Shown: positions 11,858-20,932 of the stretch, in pieces
Position numbering within the stretch: the stretch's first letter is position 1
Layout of the letters: every line of letters begins with the position of its first letter
Source: Chromera velia
Taxonomy: Eukaryota > Sar > Chromeraceae
NCBI GenBank assembly: GCA_018398765.1
Contig: JAHBMJ010000959.1
Span: 10,001-37,594 of the forward strand
DNA length: 27,594 nucleotides
Direction: 5' to 3'
The notes under the pieces: model-generated
What the model was told of the DNA's origin: nothing
What the model saw: the letters and a program-made list of their open reading frames with translations, nothing else
Database searches by the model: none
Translations under genes and position numbers: made by a program

Positions 11858-12578
11858 GTGTGTGCGTGCGTGCGTGTACGTGTGTGTATTGGTGCAGGTA
11901 TATCCTGTGGGTACTCCTCGCGGGCGGCTTCTGTCGCTGGGGTTCTCGGGAAGCGGGGGAGGAGGTGGAGGGGCGGGGGGATTTGGGGACCCTCTCGGTG
12001 CCTCCCCTTGCTACTCTCTGGTTCTCAAGAGGGGTGTACAATATGAGCTTCCATCTCCGTCTCTTTTCTCGGGAGGGGGGGACTCTGAGGAGGACAGGGA
12101 GAGGAGGGGGGAGGGGATGCAGGGGGAGGTTGGGTCGAGTGAAGCCAGGGCGGCATCATCTGCCGCTTGGGCAGGGAAGAGGGAATGGAGGGGGGGGGTA
12201 GCGTGTGGGCCTGCCTTGCCTTGGCATGGCTTGACGTCTGTAGAAATTGAAGCGATGGAAAGAGATTTTGATGAAAATTCATTTGGGGAAAGGCAGGAAC
12301 GCCAGCGGGAACAGTCGGCTGCTGGTGCGGGTTTGGGCGTGGAGTGGGACGAAGTTTTGGAGTCTTTTGAGAGGACTGAGTGGGGGTATGGCGGTCATTG
12401 CATGTCGGGAGGTAGAGCGGGGGGCGACGGCACTTCCAGCGAGAGGGGGGTTGAAAGTGAAAGCGACGGAATGGGAGACCGATTGGAGGCAAGAAGCGCG
12501 GTGAGAGAACAGATGGACACACGCAGAAACGAAAATGGTGACGCAGAAAGTGACGCAAACAGTTTGTTTTTGAGATGA
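2449..12578 (+). CDS. Large membrane protein with tandem all-cysteine RING-like domains, probable E3 ubiquitin ligase (13 exons)
   Basis: Proposed exons: 2449-3100, 3579-3716, 4288-4405, 4720-4810, 5903-6047, 6416-6660, 7134-7216, 7387-7610, 8073-8211, 8547-9105, 9467-10820, 11275-11333, 11898-12578. Every junction is GT...AG, every phase matches, and the sum is 4488 bases (1495 residues). The start is the ATG at 2449 in a strong context (GCAAGATGG). Two RING-like modules lie at residues 7-44 and 83-125, each C-x2-C...CC...C-x2-C-x6-C-P-x-C. Hydrophobic segments follow: one created across the exon 1/2 junction ([17 protein letters not shown]), one in exon 3 ([13 protein letters not shown]), one in exon 7 ([19 protein letters not shown]) and one in exon 9 ([16 protein letters not shown]). 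A multipass membrane protein is therefore likely. The C-terminal half (exons 10-13) is Ser/Gly/Glu/Pro-rich and probably disordered. Ubiquitin ligase activity is inferred from the RINGs. I do not recognise the family beyond that. The exon 10 donor could be 9102 instead of 9105. Confidence 0.72.
4436..4576. repeat. GAAG / GACA / GAAA microsatellites in intron 3
   Basis: Short tetranucleotide runs: GAAG at about 4436-4456, GACA at about 4521-4543 and GAAA at about 4553-4576. They lie in the third intron of the RING gene and are purine-rich on the sense strand, unlike most others here. Confidence 0.85.
5504..5641. repeat. GA run and AAAGC pentanucleotide repeat in intron 4
   Basis: A GA run at about 5504-5521 is followed by about five copies of AAAGC at about 5616-5640. 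Both are inside intron 4 of the RING gene. No exon was supported between 4811 and 5902, although a hydrophobic open block ([14 protein letters not shown]) at about 5340-5385 is open in one frame. Confidence 0.8.
7038..7091. repeat. TC dinucleotide run in intron 6
   Basis: About 25 uninterrupted TC units on the sense strand, about 40 bases before the exon at 7134. The ordinary acceptor TGCATGCAG follows separately. Confidence 0.9.
7997..8043. repeat. GA dinucleotide run in intron 8
   Basis: Two adjoining GA runs, interrupted once by TACA, end about 30 bases before the exon at 8073. Confidence 0.9.
9180..9252. repeat. CT then TG microsatellite in intron 10
   Basis: A compound CT(n)TG(n) run on the sense strand inside intron 10 of the RING gene. 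The long open frame through it is due only to the repeat. Confidence 0.9.
11275..11333 (+). CDS. 59-base exon 12 of the RING gene
   Basis: This small exon is needed to connect exon 11 (ends phase 1 at 10820, donor GTGCGT) to exon 13 (enters phase 0 at 11898). Acceptor CTGACAG precedes it and a GT donor follows. It encodes [15 protein letters not shown] after a split Ala codon. Skipping it would put exon 13 in a frame that stops at about 12046. Confidence 0.65.
11550..11885. repeat. TTTC tetranucleotide array plus two TC/TG compound microsatellites in intron 12
   Basis: TTTC units, broken by CTTCC and TCTG variants, run from about 11550 to 11700. TG runs follow at about 11715-11766, then TC and TG at about 11813-11875. 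The last run ends about 20 bases before the acceptor at 11897. All lie inside the last intron of the RING gene. Confidence 0.9.
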
Positions 12579-13954
12579 CGGTGTGCTGGTGGCATCGTTT
12601 GGATATGTAAGAGTGGTGGGCGGGTAGGTGGGTGTGGGTGTGTGGGGTTTGTTTGGTGGGAGATGGTGTGTGGAGGACCCCGGGGGAAGTGTTTTCTTAG
12701 AACTTTTCTATTTTGTGCACTTTGCTTATGCCAATGGTTTGTGAGGCGATAAAGGCCATATGAGGCGATTAAATAGTAGTTTCACTCGCAAACGTTTAAA
12801 AACAATGATAATACCATGTGGCATGTGCATCTTTTTAGGACTACAACGAGGGAGGGGGTGGAGTCTAAGGCCTACCACGCTCTCGCTCGGAGGTGTTGAA
12901 TCAGTGTTGATAATAGATGATAATGCGGAACTCCGAAAAAGTTTGAGGCACCACTGTTTTTCAGTTGCCACGGCTCCTTTCTTAGGTTAGCTTAGTTTGG
13001 TTCAGCTCCCCTGGTCTGGCACGCCCGGAAAAACCGTACAAAAACATAGAAAACCCCTTCGGTATAAGAATTTCAATCATCAAATTTAATGAAGGTTATA
13101 TTTTTGTTTCCTGCATGTCATTCGTACGGAGGGTGTCAGATCGCCCAGAAAGCGTAGCTGGGAAATATTTGTAAAGAGATGCATGAAGTGGCAGTGCACG
13201 TATGTCGTGTCTGAATCTCGGATTGAAAAAACAATTTTGATCGCGCTTCCGGGCCATTCGCATGGAGTGCGTCAGATACATGGCCTGGAAAGTGAAGCTG
13301 AGAGGGCACTTTAGGGCACTTAATAAAAATTGTACCCCCGTTGACAGGAATCTGACGCACGCCAGGGGAGGCCCCGGAAAGACAGTTCAGCTGAGGGGGC
13401 ACTCACCAAATTTCAGCCACGGGCAAGAAGAATTAGTTTCGCTTTCCGGGCCATTCGCACGGAGTTCGTCAGATGCATGTGCGGGAGACATCACGCCGAG
13501 CCACCCGGCTGAGACGGCACTCATTTGACGATGCAAAATAGCTCGGAGCTAGGAGTTGAAAACCATCACTCTGCGATACTCTGCGGCTGTTGAGTTGATG
13601 TGAGTCGATCAGGTCACTCGAGTGGAGACAGACGTGCTGCGCTGAGTCATTGATACGTCCCTTCCCCTTTCGCGTGAGCACAGTATGTATTTCCTGCCAC
13701 AGATTTCGTTAGAGGAACTGTCAGCACACATGCAGATATCGAGACAAGTTTTTCGGAGTCTGCACGTTTGATTTGTGCGTCCCTCTGACTGTTCCGGCTC
13801 TCCTTTAAATCTGTGGGATCTTTCTCGACAAGCGCGCAGCCCCTATGCTTCAGTGGAACGGTTGAAAGCGGAGAAGAGAACAGAATCAGATTTTGTTCTT
13901 CGACTGAAAGACAGAGAGACAGGTACGCAGACCAGGAGACAAGAACACAACCTC
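12579..13954. other. Intergenic region between the RING gene and the Deltex-type gene
   Basis: From 12579 to about 13230 I see no exon or RNA gene; the sequence becomes AT-richer after 12720, as expected of a 3' flank. From 13240 to 13527 there is a degenerate repeat array. From 13530 to 13954 lies the probable promoter and 5' untranslated region of the Deltex-type gene. An open frame precedes its ATG in frame but has no in-frame ATG of its own. Confidence 0.6.
13240..13527. repeat. Degenerate interspersed repeat array (CTGACGCAC / GGCCCCGGAAAGC family)
   Basis: Three copies of a unit of about 40 bases lie at 13242-13283 (minus), 13350-13381 (plus) and 13437-13476 (minus). Each unit starts with ATCTGACGCAC-like and ends with GGCCCCGGAAAGC-like sequence. 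A second motif, GCTGAGNGGGCACT, occurs after each copy at about 13299, 13389 and 13509. The same family occurs at 26787-27197, more than 13 kb away, so this is a dispersed element rather than a simple tandem repeat. No ORF or transposase is associated. Confidence 0.6.
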
Positions 13955-16900
13955 ATGCAGCCAACGGGAGGAGGACCCCCTTTCTTCGCTGGATCCCGCG
14001 CCTCTCCGTCACACCCAAAAGAACCTCCCGTTCTTTGGATGTGGCAGAATGACGAGGGGCAGAGCTCCGGAAAGTTCTGCTGGGAAGCCTACACCGAAGA
14101 CGTCTGCGAAGAGCTCGAGAGGCGCTGGAGAGCCTTCGTTCAACAGCAGGGACAGCAGCCCATGCAGAAAGTGCAGATGCGAGTGAGGAACACTGAGTGA
14201 GTCAGTCAGGGGCTTGTCTCTGAAATTCATTGTCCACTAAGTACCTGCTTTCTTGCCTCATGCAGCCGGTTTGTTGGGGAAGCATTTCAGAACGTCCCTT
14301 TTATGACTGACTGTCTGACTCCCCCCCAGACAGACTGACTAGAAGTGCGGACATGTAATCAAGTCTATGTACGGATATATGCACAGATTCATGTGAAAGT
14401 ATGTGTCTCACTGCGTGGATGGATGGTTTAATGCAAGAGCGGGCAGCTGGATGGATGGAGGAATACATGCGTTGCTGAGCGACTGTTGATGTGCAGCTGG
14501 ATGAACTGATTGACGAATGAATCAATGTGTTGATGCAGTTACGAGTTCGACTTCCAGGGAATGACGCAGACGAACCGAAAGACAAAGAAGCAGAGAGGAA
14601 TCTACCGAAGCCCCTTCTCTTGGGAGTGGCAGGTGGACGTCCACACAGATAGAAGGAGCCCCGCGTGCGAGTTCGCTCCCTTCGCGGTGGACGAGGCAGC
14701 CAAGTTGGAGGAGGCTTTTGTGAGGAAGTTCTGCAAAACTTTTCTCATCGGCCGAGACAGAAGCGTGGACATGTCGGCAGATGAACAGACCAATGTGAAG
14801 ACAGGGAGGAAGCGCGGGATTCGGAGGGTACCGATACCGTCTGCTCCCCCCCCTTCTGCCCTGTGCACGTGCCACCTGAGTGAGGATTCGAGATCCCGCA
14901 GAAGTCTGTCTGTTTATTTGTTTTTCTGTCCGTCTCTCTCTGCTTCTCTGCCTCTGTGCTTCTTTGTCTCGCAGGCGTTGACGCTGCCGGTTTCTCTTTT
15001 TAGGGGAGTCCATCTTCTTACTCGCCTGCCTTTAAGCCTAGTTGACTGACTGAAGGAGCGCGAGTGTGTGAAGAGAAGGAAGGCGACATGGGAATAAAGA
15101 AAAACAACGCAGCACGCCGTGCTAATTTTTTCGACTTCTCAGCGTTCCGCTTGTGCCCCATATCCTTGAAGATGTGCATGTTGCATTTAGATGCCCATAT
15201 TCGTTCTTTGAAGATGTGCATGTTGCATTTAGATGCCCATATTCGTTCACGCCCTTTTTTTCATTCATGTCCTCTCCTTGCGTCCTTTCCCCTCTTGGGA
15301 AGAGCACTCAAGTCGATGCCGCTTTTCCATCTCTCAAGGCATGATCCTTCCGTGCTCTCTCGATCGACAGAAAAAAGAAAGAGAGAGAGCTCTGTGGTTT
15401 AATCCATGCGATTTCTCCTTCCTTTGTTTTGCATACAGAGAGACAGAGGGGTGACGGTTTGTGGTATTTCAAGCTTCTCTTCAACATAGAATCAGAAAGA
15501 CGCGTTAAAGAGAGGAAAACAGAGGATTTCTTCTGTTGTTTTTGCAGGAAGTGGAGGGGGTTTCTTTGGTCGCTCTGCAGCGGGGGGCGTGTCCTCTTCC
15601 TCTTCCTCTTCCCAACAGTCCCAGCAACAGCAGCACCAACAGATGCAGCAGCAGCAGAATGGGGGCGGGCGGCCTCATCAGCCTGGAGGGTCTTCGAAGA
15701 AGGGAGTGGGGGCGCTGTTTCCGTTCAACACATTCTGGGGAAACCAGCAGGCGTCCTCCTCATCCTCATCCGCTTCGCGTGCTCCTTTCGGTCAACAGCA
15801 GCAGCAACAGCAGCAGCAAGCGGGTAATGGCAGAGGGGGAGGTCTTTTTGGGTTTGCGTCTTCATTTGGCTTGTCTGGATCTTCGTCTAACAGCACCGCT
15901 GGTAGGGGAGGAAGGGTGGAGGAGTATCATTGCAGTGGGGAGGTTGGGCAGCTGGGCAGGGAGAGGGTGGGGTCTCTGGTTGTGTGGGCTCGCGACGAGG
16001 ATCTGTCGTCTCTTGTGGGAGAGGGGGCGGCGCAGTTGGATGAGAAGCTGGGGATCGTGCGTCTGGGTGACTGTGTGTGTTGTACGGACGAAATGAAGGT
16101 GAAGGTGCGGATGTCTGAAGGGGGCGGCAACAGAGAGAAACGCAAAGTGAGTGAACTCTTTTTTTGTCTTCTCACAGAAGTGGAAAATTGAGGGTGAGGG
16201 GGTGAATGGGAAGTGCAGGAAGTAAGGCGGATGGATCTGCAGGAAGGCAGGAAGGCGAGGAGGGAAACTTGGAGGTACCCAGATAGCATCCATCTCACAG
16301 ATAACTCACTCACTGTGGAGACGGACTAGTGAGTAAAGCAGAGAGGCAAACACTTCGCACATGAATGTTTCGTACTTTCGTGTGGTAGTCGTTTCGGAAA
16401 CTGTCGTCTTGTCAGCCAGTCAGAGAAAGATGTGTCCGGATGGAGACGCGCCTCTCTCTTCCCTTCCCCCCCGGCCGTTCCCTTGGAAAGAGTCGAAGGA
16501 AGGAGAACAGTCTGACTCCTTCAAAGGTCGTGGGTCAATCAAAGAAGAGACAAAAAAACTGCGTGTGGCAGGCAGGCAGGTCTTTCTTCTGTGGTCAATC
16601 TCCGGACCCATTTTGAATCAGTAGCCGATCGGTGACAGGCGGAATTCCACGGCACAGCTCTCTGTCTGTCTGTCTGTCTGTCTACTTTCTCTTTCCCTTT
16701 CTTGTGCAAGTGATGAGTCGCATGTGGCTTCACGTGAAAACTCATCGGGGGAAGAGACGCAAAAAAGGGGCGCTTCTGAAGTCTGCATCTTCCCTTCGGC
16801 TCCCCTTTCGCGCTGTCTGTCTGACTGCCGGCGGTTTCTCTGAGTGTCTGCTTGACTTTTTTTCTTGTGTGTTGTATTATTGAAAGGAAAAAAGAAACTA

Positions 16901-18244
16901 AAAAGAAAAACAGAAGTCATATAGTCTGTCCGTCTTGCTGGCAACGCAATTCATAACGGCTTTCTTTACCCTCATTCCCTCATTTTGGTTGGTTCGGTGC
17001 ATGCGTGGGAATAGTGTACGGTACGGGTTTCTGCCTCTCCTGCGCTTTTTTGTTTTGCAGTTGGACGGAAGCGATGACGCTGACAGGGACCGTCCTCTGT
17101 CTTCAGCTGCACATCCCCCGCTTTCCTGCTCCCCTTCGCCCGTCGATGAAGATGAGGACATGGGAGTGGGGACAGAAACTGGAAGGGGGGGGGCCAACCT
17201 GTCTCCTGCAGCGCAGCATCAGGACATTAGTAGAGGTGTAACGCCACCAACTGTACCCTCCACGGGGGCGCATCCGAGTCGTCCATCCCCCAGTCAGGGC
17301 ACCCCCGATAGGCAGGTCTGTGCTGGCACCAGTCAGCCTCTCAGGGGAGTTCCAGGGGCTTTGGGACTGCATGGGGTGTTGACAGCCGCAGGGACAGACT
17401 GCCAGGAGGATACAGAAGGCCAAGAAGAGGACGAGGACGAGCACCCAGTGAGGCCAAAGGGGTGCTCTCACTGGGTGCACATGGGGTGCCTGTTGCAGTG
17501 GGCAGCGTCGGCTCCCAAAGCCCTGAGCTGTCCGTCATGTAAGAAGACCATCTGTCTGAAGAGGGGAAGCTGTCCGAAAGGTTTGTTTGTTTGTTTGTTT
17601 CTTTGTCTGTCTGTTCGTTCTCGTGCTGATGGCATGCATGTATGTATGTGTCCTTTCCTTCCCCCCAACATCTTTTGTCCTTCCTTCTTCGCCCGGCCCT
17701 CATTCGATCATTTGGGAAGGAAGGAAGGAAGGCTGCATAACAACCCACCCACCCCCTGACTGTAAAAGGCTGCTGACTGTATGCATAACCAATTTCACTC
17801 CCAAATGTCACCAATCTGGGTTTGGTTTTGTGTGTCTGACCAGTCTGCTTTTCTTCGGCAACACTAATGTTCCGGGTCTCGCTCTCACCCCTTCCGTCAC
17901 TCTTTTCCTTCCTGGCTGCCTGCCTGGCTGCAGGGACGATGACAGTGACCGAACACCCCGCAGGCAGCGACCCCTGTGCTGGTCACGAGAAAGAGGCGAC
18001 AGCAGAGATTTTTTATTCGGTCCCTCCGGGGCTGCAGGTTGGTTTGTCTCTTTTCCTTCTTGCCTTCTTTGCTCGCTTGCTCGTTTGCTTCCCTCCCTCC
18101 CTCCCTCCCTTATCGCTTTGGTTTTTGTCCCTCTGATCTGGTCTTGTCTGGTCTTTTTTTCCTTTCTTTCTTTTTTCCATTCTTTTCTTTTTTTCCTTGC
18201 TTTTTCCTTTTTATTTTTTTTCTCTCTTTCTTTGCCTCTCTCCG

Positions 18245-18280
<36 letters not shown>

Positions 18281-18313
18281 TCCTTTCTTTCTTTCTTTCT
18301 TTCTTTCTTTCTC

Positions 18314-18382
<69 letters not shown>

Positions 18383-20065
18383 CTTTCTTTCTCTTTCTCT
18401 TTCTTTCTCTTTCTTTCTCTTTCTTTCTCTTTCTTTCTCTTTCTTTCTCTTTCTTTCTTTCTTTCTTTCTTTCTTTCCTTCCTTCCTTCTTTCTTTCTTT
18501 CTTTCTTTCTTTTTTTCTTTCCTTCTTTCCTTCTTTCTTTCCTCTTCCCTCCTTTCCTTCCTTCTTTACTTTCTTTCCTTCTTCCTTCCTTCCGTCCTTC
18601 CTTCTTCCTGTCTTTCTTATTTTCTTTGCTGTTTCCTTTCACTTTCTTGACCTCTTTTCATTTTCTGGTCGAAGGTCCTGGCGCACTGCTATGTCAGTGA
18701 GTCAGCCAGCAGTCAGTGTCTGCGTTTAAAAACGGACATGGAAGCTGAAACTGTATCGCCTAAGTCCAGGTGGAAAGGTTTCGCCACCTGACCTGGTGGC
18801 TGCATGGATTTTATTGATGGAAAGGAGTTGCCTTCGGAGCACTTCGGCCAATCGACAAGAAATGAGTCAACAAAAAGTCCTTCTCGCCCTTCCCCCCCTC
18901 CCTGCAAGTGCTCATTGACCACTTTGTCCCTCTTAATTGCTGGTTGGTTTGCTGGATTGCCTGCGTGCTCGCAGAGTCAGCCCTGTCGAGAACCACATTC
19001 GTTTTTCTGAATCAGTCTGCTGATTTGAATCATTTGATGAGTGCTTTATGGATGAATTCGTTGTTGCAGGATTCCCACCACCCCTCTCCAGGAACGCCTT
19101 TCGAGGGCACCCGGCGGGTCGGCTTTCTTCCTCTGACTGAAGAGGGACGTATCGTTCTCAGAATGCTGGTGGAGGCTTTTGAGCGGGTGGGTCTGTCGCT
19201 CTTTCCCTTTGTCTTCTTGCTTGCATCTTCGTGTGCGTGCGTGTGTGTGCGCGCGCGCGCGCACGTGCGTGCAGGCGCGCTTGTTTGTGTTTGCGTGTTT
19301 CTGTTCGCGCATTGCCGCATCTGTCCCTGTGTGTGTCCCTGCTTCTTTCTTTGTTAGTCTGGTCTGTTTGTTGTTGAATGAAATGAGAGGAAGCCAGACC
19401 CCTCTTTCCGGTTTCATTGGAGTGTATTTGATCTGCTCTTTCGATGTACCCACTCAAACCCATGAAAGGCAGTGAACCCGCTTGAGTTACCCGCCTGCCT
19501 GCCTGCCTGCCTGCCTGCCTCATTGTCTGCCTTATTGTTTGCAGGGTTACACTTTTGAAGTTGGGACGTCCCTGACGACGCACAAGGACAACAAGGTCGT
19601 GTGGAGCGGCATTCACCACAAGACATCTCTCTCAGGAGGTGGGGAGGGAGGGAGGCCCCAACAAAGGCTCTGGCTTGTTCGTGTGCGTCAAATCGGATAC
19701 GGTCGTCGTTGCTCTCGCTGTCCACTGTCATTTTTGTGCGGCCTCGCCTCTCTAGCTGCTTCGATTTCATTCATCTGCACAGACAGAGTAAATCGCGATG
19801 TATTAGTGTCTTGTCAACTTCCTCGTTCAGACGAGACCGCTGCGGATTGACGAGATTTAATCCGAATAGATACATGGGAAAGTCAGACTCAAATGTGCAG
19901 GCGTGGCATTTCAGATTGATGCCTTGGGTTGTCATTGCAGGAACTCACGGCTGGCCTGATGAGACGTATTTCCAGAGGGTTGTTGCTGAGTTGTCCGAGA
20001 GAGGGATAGACCCTACCGAGGAGGAGTCGGAGCGCCTGAAGGAGCTGTGGGGCACGGAATCCTGA
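13955..20065 (+). CDS. Deltex-type E3 ubiquitin ligase: two WWE domains, RING, Deltex C-terminal domain
   Basis: Supported exons: 13955-14196, 14539-14879, 15548-16146, then one or two uncertain ones, then 17061-17580, 17934-18037, 19070-19186, 19545-19638, 19941-20065. Phases agree wherever exons adjoin. WWE 1 spans about residues 27-104 (W-x-W, CWEAY, then FDFQGMTQTN...RGIYR across the first intron). WWE 2 spans about 109-178 (WEWQV...RGIRR). A Ser/Gln/Gly linker follows. The RING is GCSHWVHMGCLLQW...CPSCK. The Deltex C-terminal domain is complete over the last five exons: ATAEIFYSVPPGLQ, HHPSPGTPFEGTRRVGFLP, VVWSGIHHKTSLSG, GWPDETYFQRVVAELSERGI. In animal Deltex proteins WWE modules bind ADP-ribose-type ligands or the Notch ankyrin region, and RING plus DTC carries ligase activity and binds NAD/ADP-ribose. 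That role is transferred by homology. The start ATG at 13955 is the first in frame; a short upstream exon is possible. Estimated length is about 780 residues. Confidence 0.85.
15166..15248. repeat. Perfect 41-base direct duplication in intron 2 of the Deltex-type gene
   Basis: Two identical 41-base copies (15166-15206 and 15208-15248) start TTGAAGATGTGCATGTTGCA and are separated by one base. They lie inside an intron. The peptide repeats in the ORFs over it are its shadow. Confidence 0.9.
15610..15830 (+). repeat. Glutamine/serine codon repeats in exon 3 of the Deltex-type gene
   Basis: CAG/CAA runs at about 15620-15658 and 15796-15822 encode glutamine tracts. TCC/TCT runs at about 15590-15610 and 15750-15780 encode serine tracts. 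This makes a flexible linker between the WWE pair and the RING. Mixed CAG/CAA use suggests selection for the peptide rather than pure slippage. Confidence 0.75.
16424..16526 (+). CDS. Uncertain linker exon of the Deltex-type gene
   Basis: The acceptor CAGTCAG and a GT donor after TTCAAAG bracket a block that, entered in phase 0 as exon 3 requires, reads CPDGDAPLSSLPPRPFPWKE and then SKEGEQSDSFK. This hydrophilic composition matches the linker. It leaves in phase 1. A following candidate begins at 16711 (acceptor GTGCAAG). In one frame it reads DESHVASRENSSGEETQKRG and in another a Lys/Arg-rich peptide; only the latter continues the phase. The true path between 16147 and 17060 is unresolved. 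Confidence 0.35.
16658..16683. repeat. TGTC tetranucleotide run
   Basis: About six TGTC units in the unresolved intronic part of the Deltex-type gene, directly before the candidate acceptor region at 16710. Confidence 0.85.
18110..18610. repeat. Long TTTC/TTCC polypyrimidine array in an intron of the Deltex-type gene
   Basis: Roughly 500 bases of almost pure C/T on the sense strand, mainly TTTC units with TCTTTC and TTCC variants. It lies in the intron between exons 17934-18037 and 19070-19186. All long ORFs across it, on either strand, are repeat shadows (Phe/Leu/Ser or Lys/Glu/Arg). Confidence 0.95.
19228..19275. repeat. TG/CG alternating run in an intron of the Deltex-type gene
   Basis: Alternating purine-pyrimidine TG then CG units, including about eight CG dinucleotides in a row, a sequence type able to form Z-DNA. 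Confidence 0.8.
19489..19520. repeat. CCTG tetranucleotide run
   Basis: About seven CCTG units, 25 bases before the polypyrimidine tract and acceptor of the exon at 19545. Confidence 0.85.
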
Positions 20066-20233
20066 TCAAATTTTAGGGAATGCAGCCGTGGGTCATTGAT
20101 GGTTTTCAGATTGCAAGTACGTCAGATGTGCTCGGAGATATGTAATTCATCATTTTCCAATACTGGAAGAGATGTAGAATTTGTAACAATAGAAAAAGCT
20201 TAAAAAAAGAAAGTGTGACAAAACTCCCATTCA

Positions 20234-20270
<37 letters not shown>

Positions 20271-20932
20271 CATAATTAATTAGAATATCAGCATTGCATG
20301 CCTAGATGCATACATATGTTTAGGCGCCGCATATTAAAAATAAAATAGTTGGATTAAGCTTAGGATTAAGCTAGATTGACAGGTCTTTTTATATATTTTA
20401 TTTAATGCTTCAATGTGTGATTCTACGTGTGACTAATGCTTTCCATACATTTTTACATCATAAATTACATGGTTTTTTAAACTTCAAAAGTTTTTTTATT
20501 TAAAGTTCGCAGTTGCACAGTTTAGTTATTCATTGATTTATTCAATAATGAAGTTTTATTCTAAATAGCCGATAAGTGAGAAGTGATAAATGATTTATTG
20601 GTGCCTTAGCCTGAGGACACTGCATATCGCCGTTTTGTTTTTTAGAGGTCGCCCCCGCAAACGGCAGGGGCCGAGCTAGCTAGCAATCTAGCTAGATATA
20701 AACTAGGATATGAATAGATTCAATAGATATGAATGAATATTCATAATTTATAACCATTTATGATCATTCATTCATCCGGAATCATTCATTCAGAAAGCCA
20801 ACCAATTTTGAAACAAATTTGACATCATCATAACAATGACATGAAAGTTTTAAGTCCTGACAACTGGGCCCCCCCAGCGGGCCTGAAGGAAGGGCTTGAA
20901 TACTAGGTGGACCATTCAACTCTTGTCGACTG
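20066..20932. other. AT-rich island between convergent genes, with a TA microsatellite
   Basis: This stretch lies downstream of the plus-strand Deltex-type gene and before the 3' end of the minus-strand WW gene. It is visibly much richer in A/T than the rest of the window. It contains a TA run at 20237-20270, a GCTAGCTAGC palindromic patch near 20675-20700 and several ATTCATTC repeats near 20735-20795. No exon or RNA gene is seen. It may hold the 3' untranslated regions and polyadenylation sites of one or both neighbours. Confidence 0.6.

Noticed and set aside
11487-12578. Long plus-strand ORF starting inside the TTTC/TG arrays
   Set aside because: The part before 11898 is translated microsatellite (Phe/Leu/Ser then Val/Cys). 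Only 11898-12578 is coding, as the last exon of the RING gene.
15536-16096. Alternative frame over exon 3 of the Deltex-type gene (RRREWGRCFRSTHSGETS...)
   Set aside because: It would be entered in phase 0 if exon 2 ended at 14827. The other frame gives a Ser/Gln/Gly linker and ends at a clean GTGAGT donor; a phase-1 donor at 14879 supports it.
18211-18642. Minus-strand Lys/Glu/Arg ORF, coiled-coil-like
   Set aside because: It is the reverse complement of the same TTTC array.
17587-18729. 380-codon Phe/Leu/Ser ORF, superficially like a multipass membrane protein
   Set aside because: It is the TTTC array read in frame; the real coding part here is the exon 17934-18037 in a different frame.
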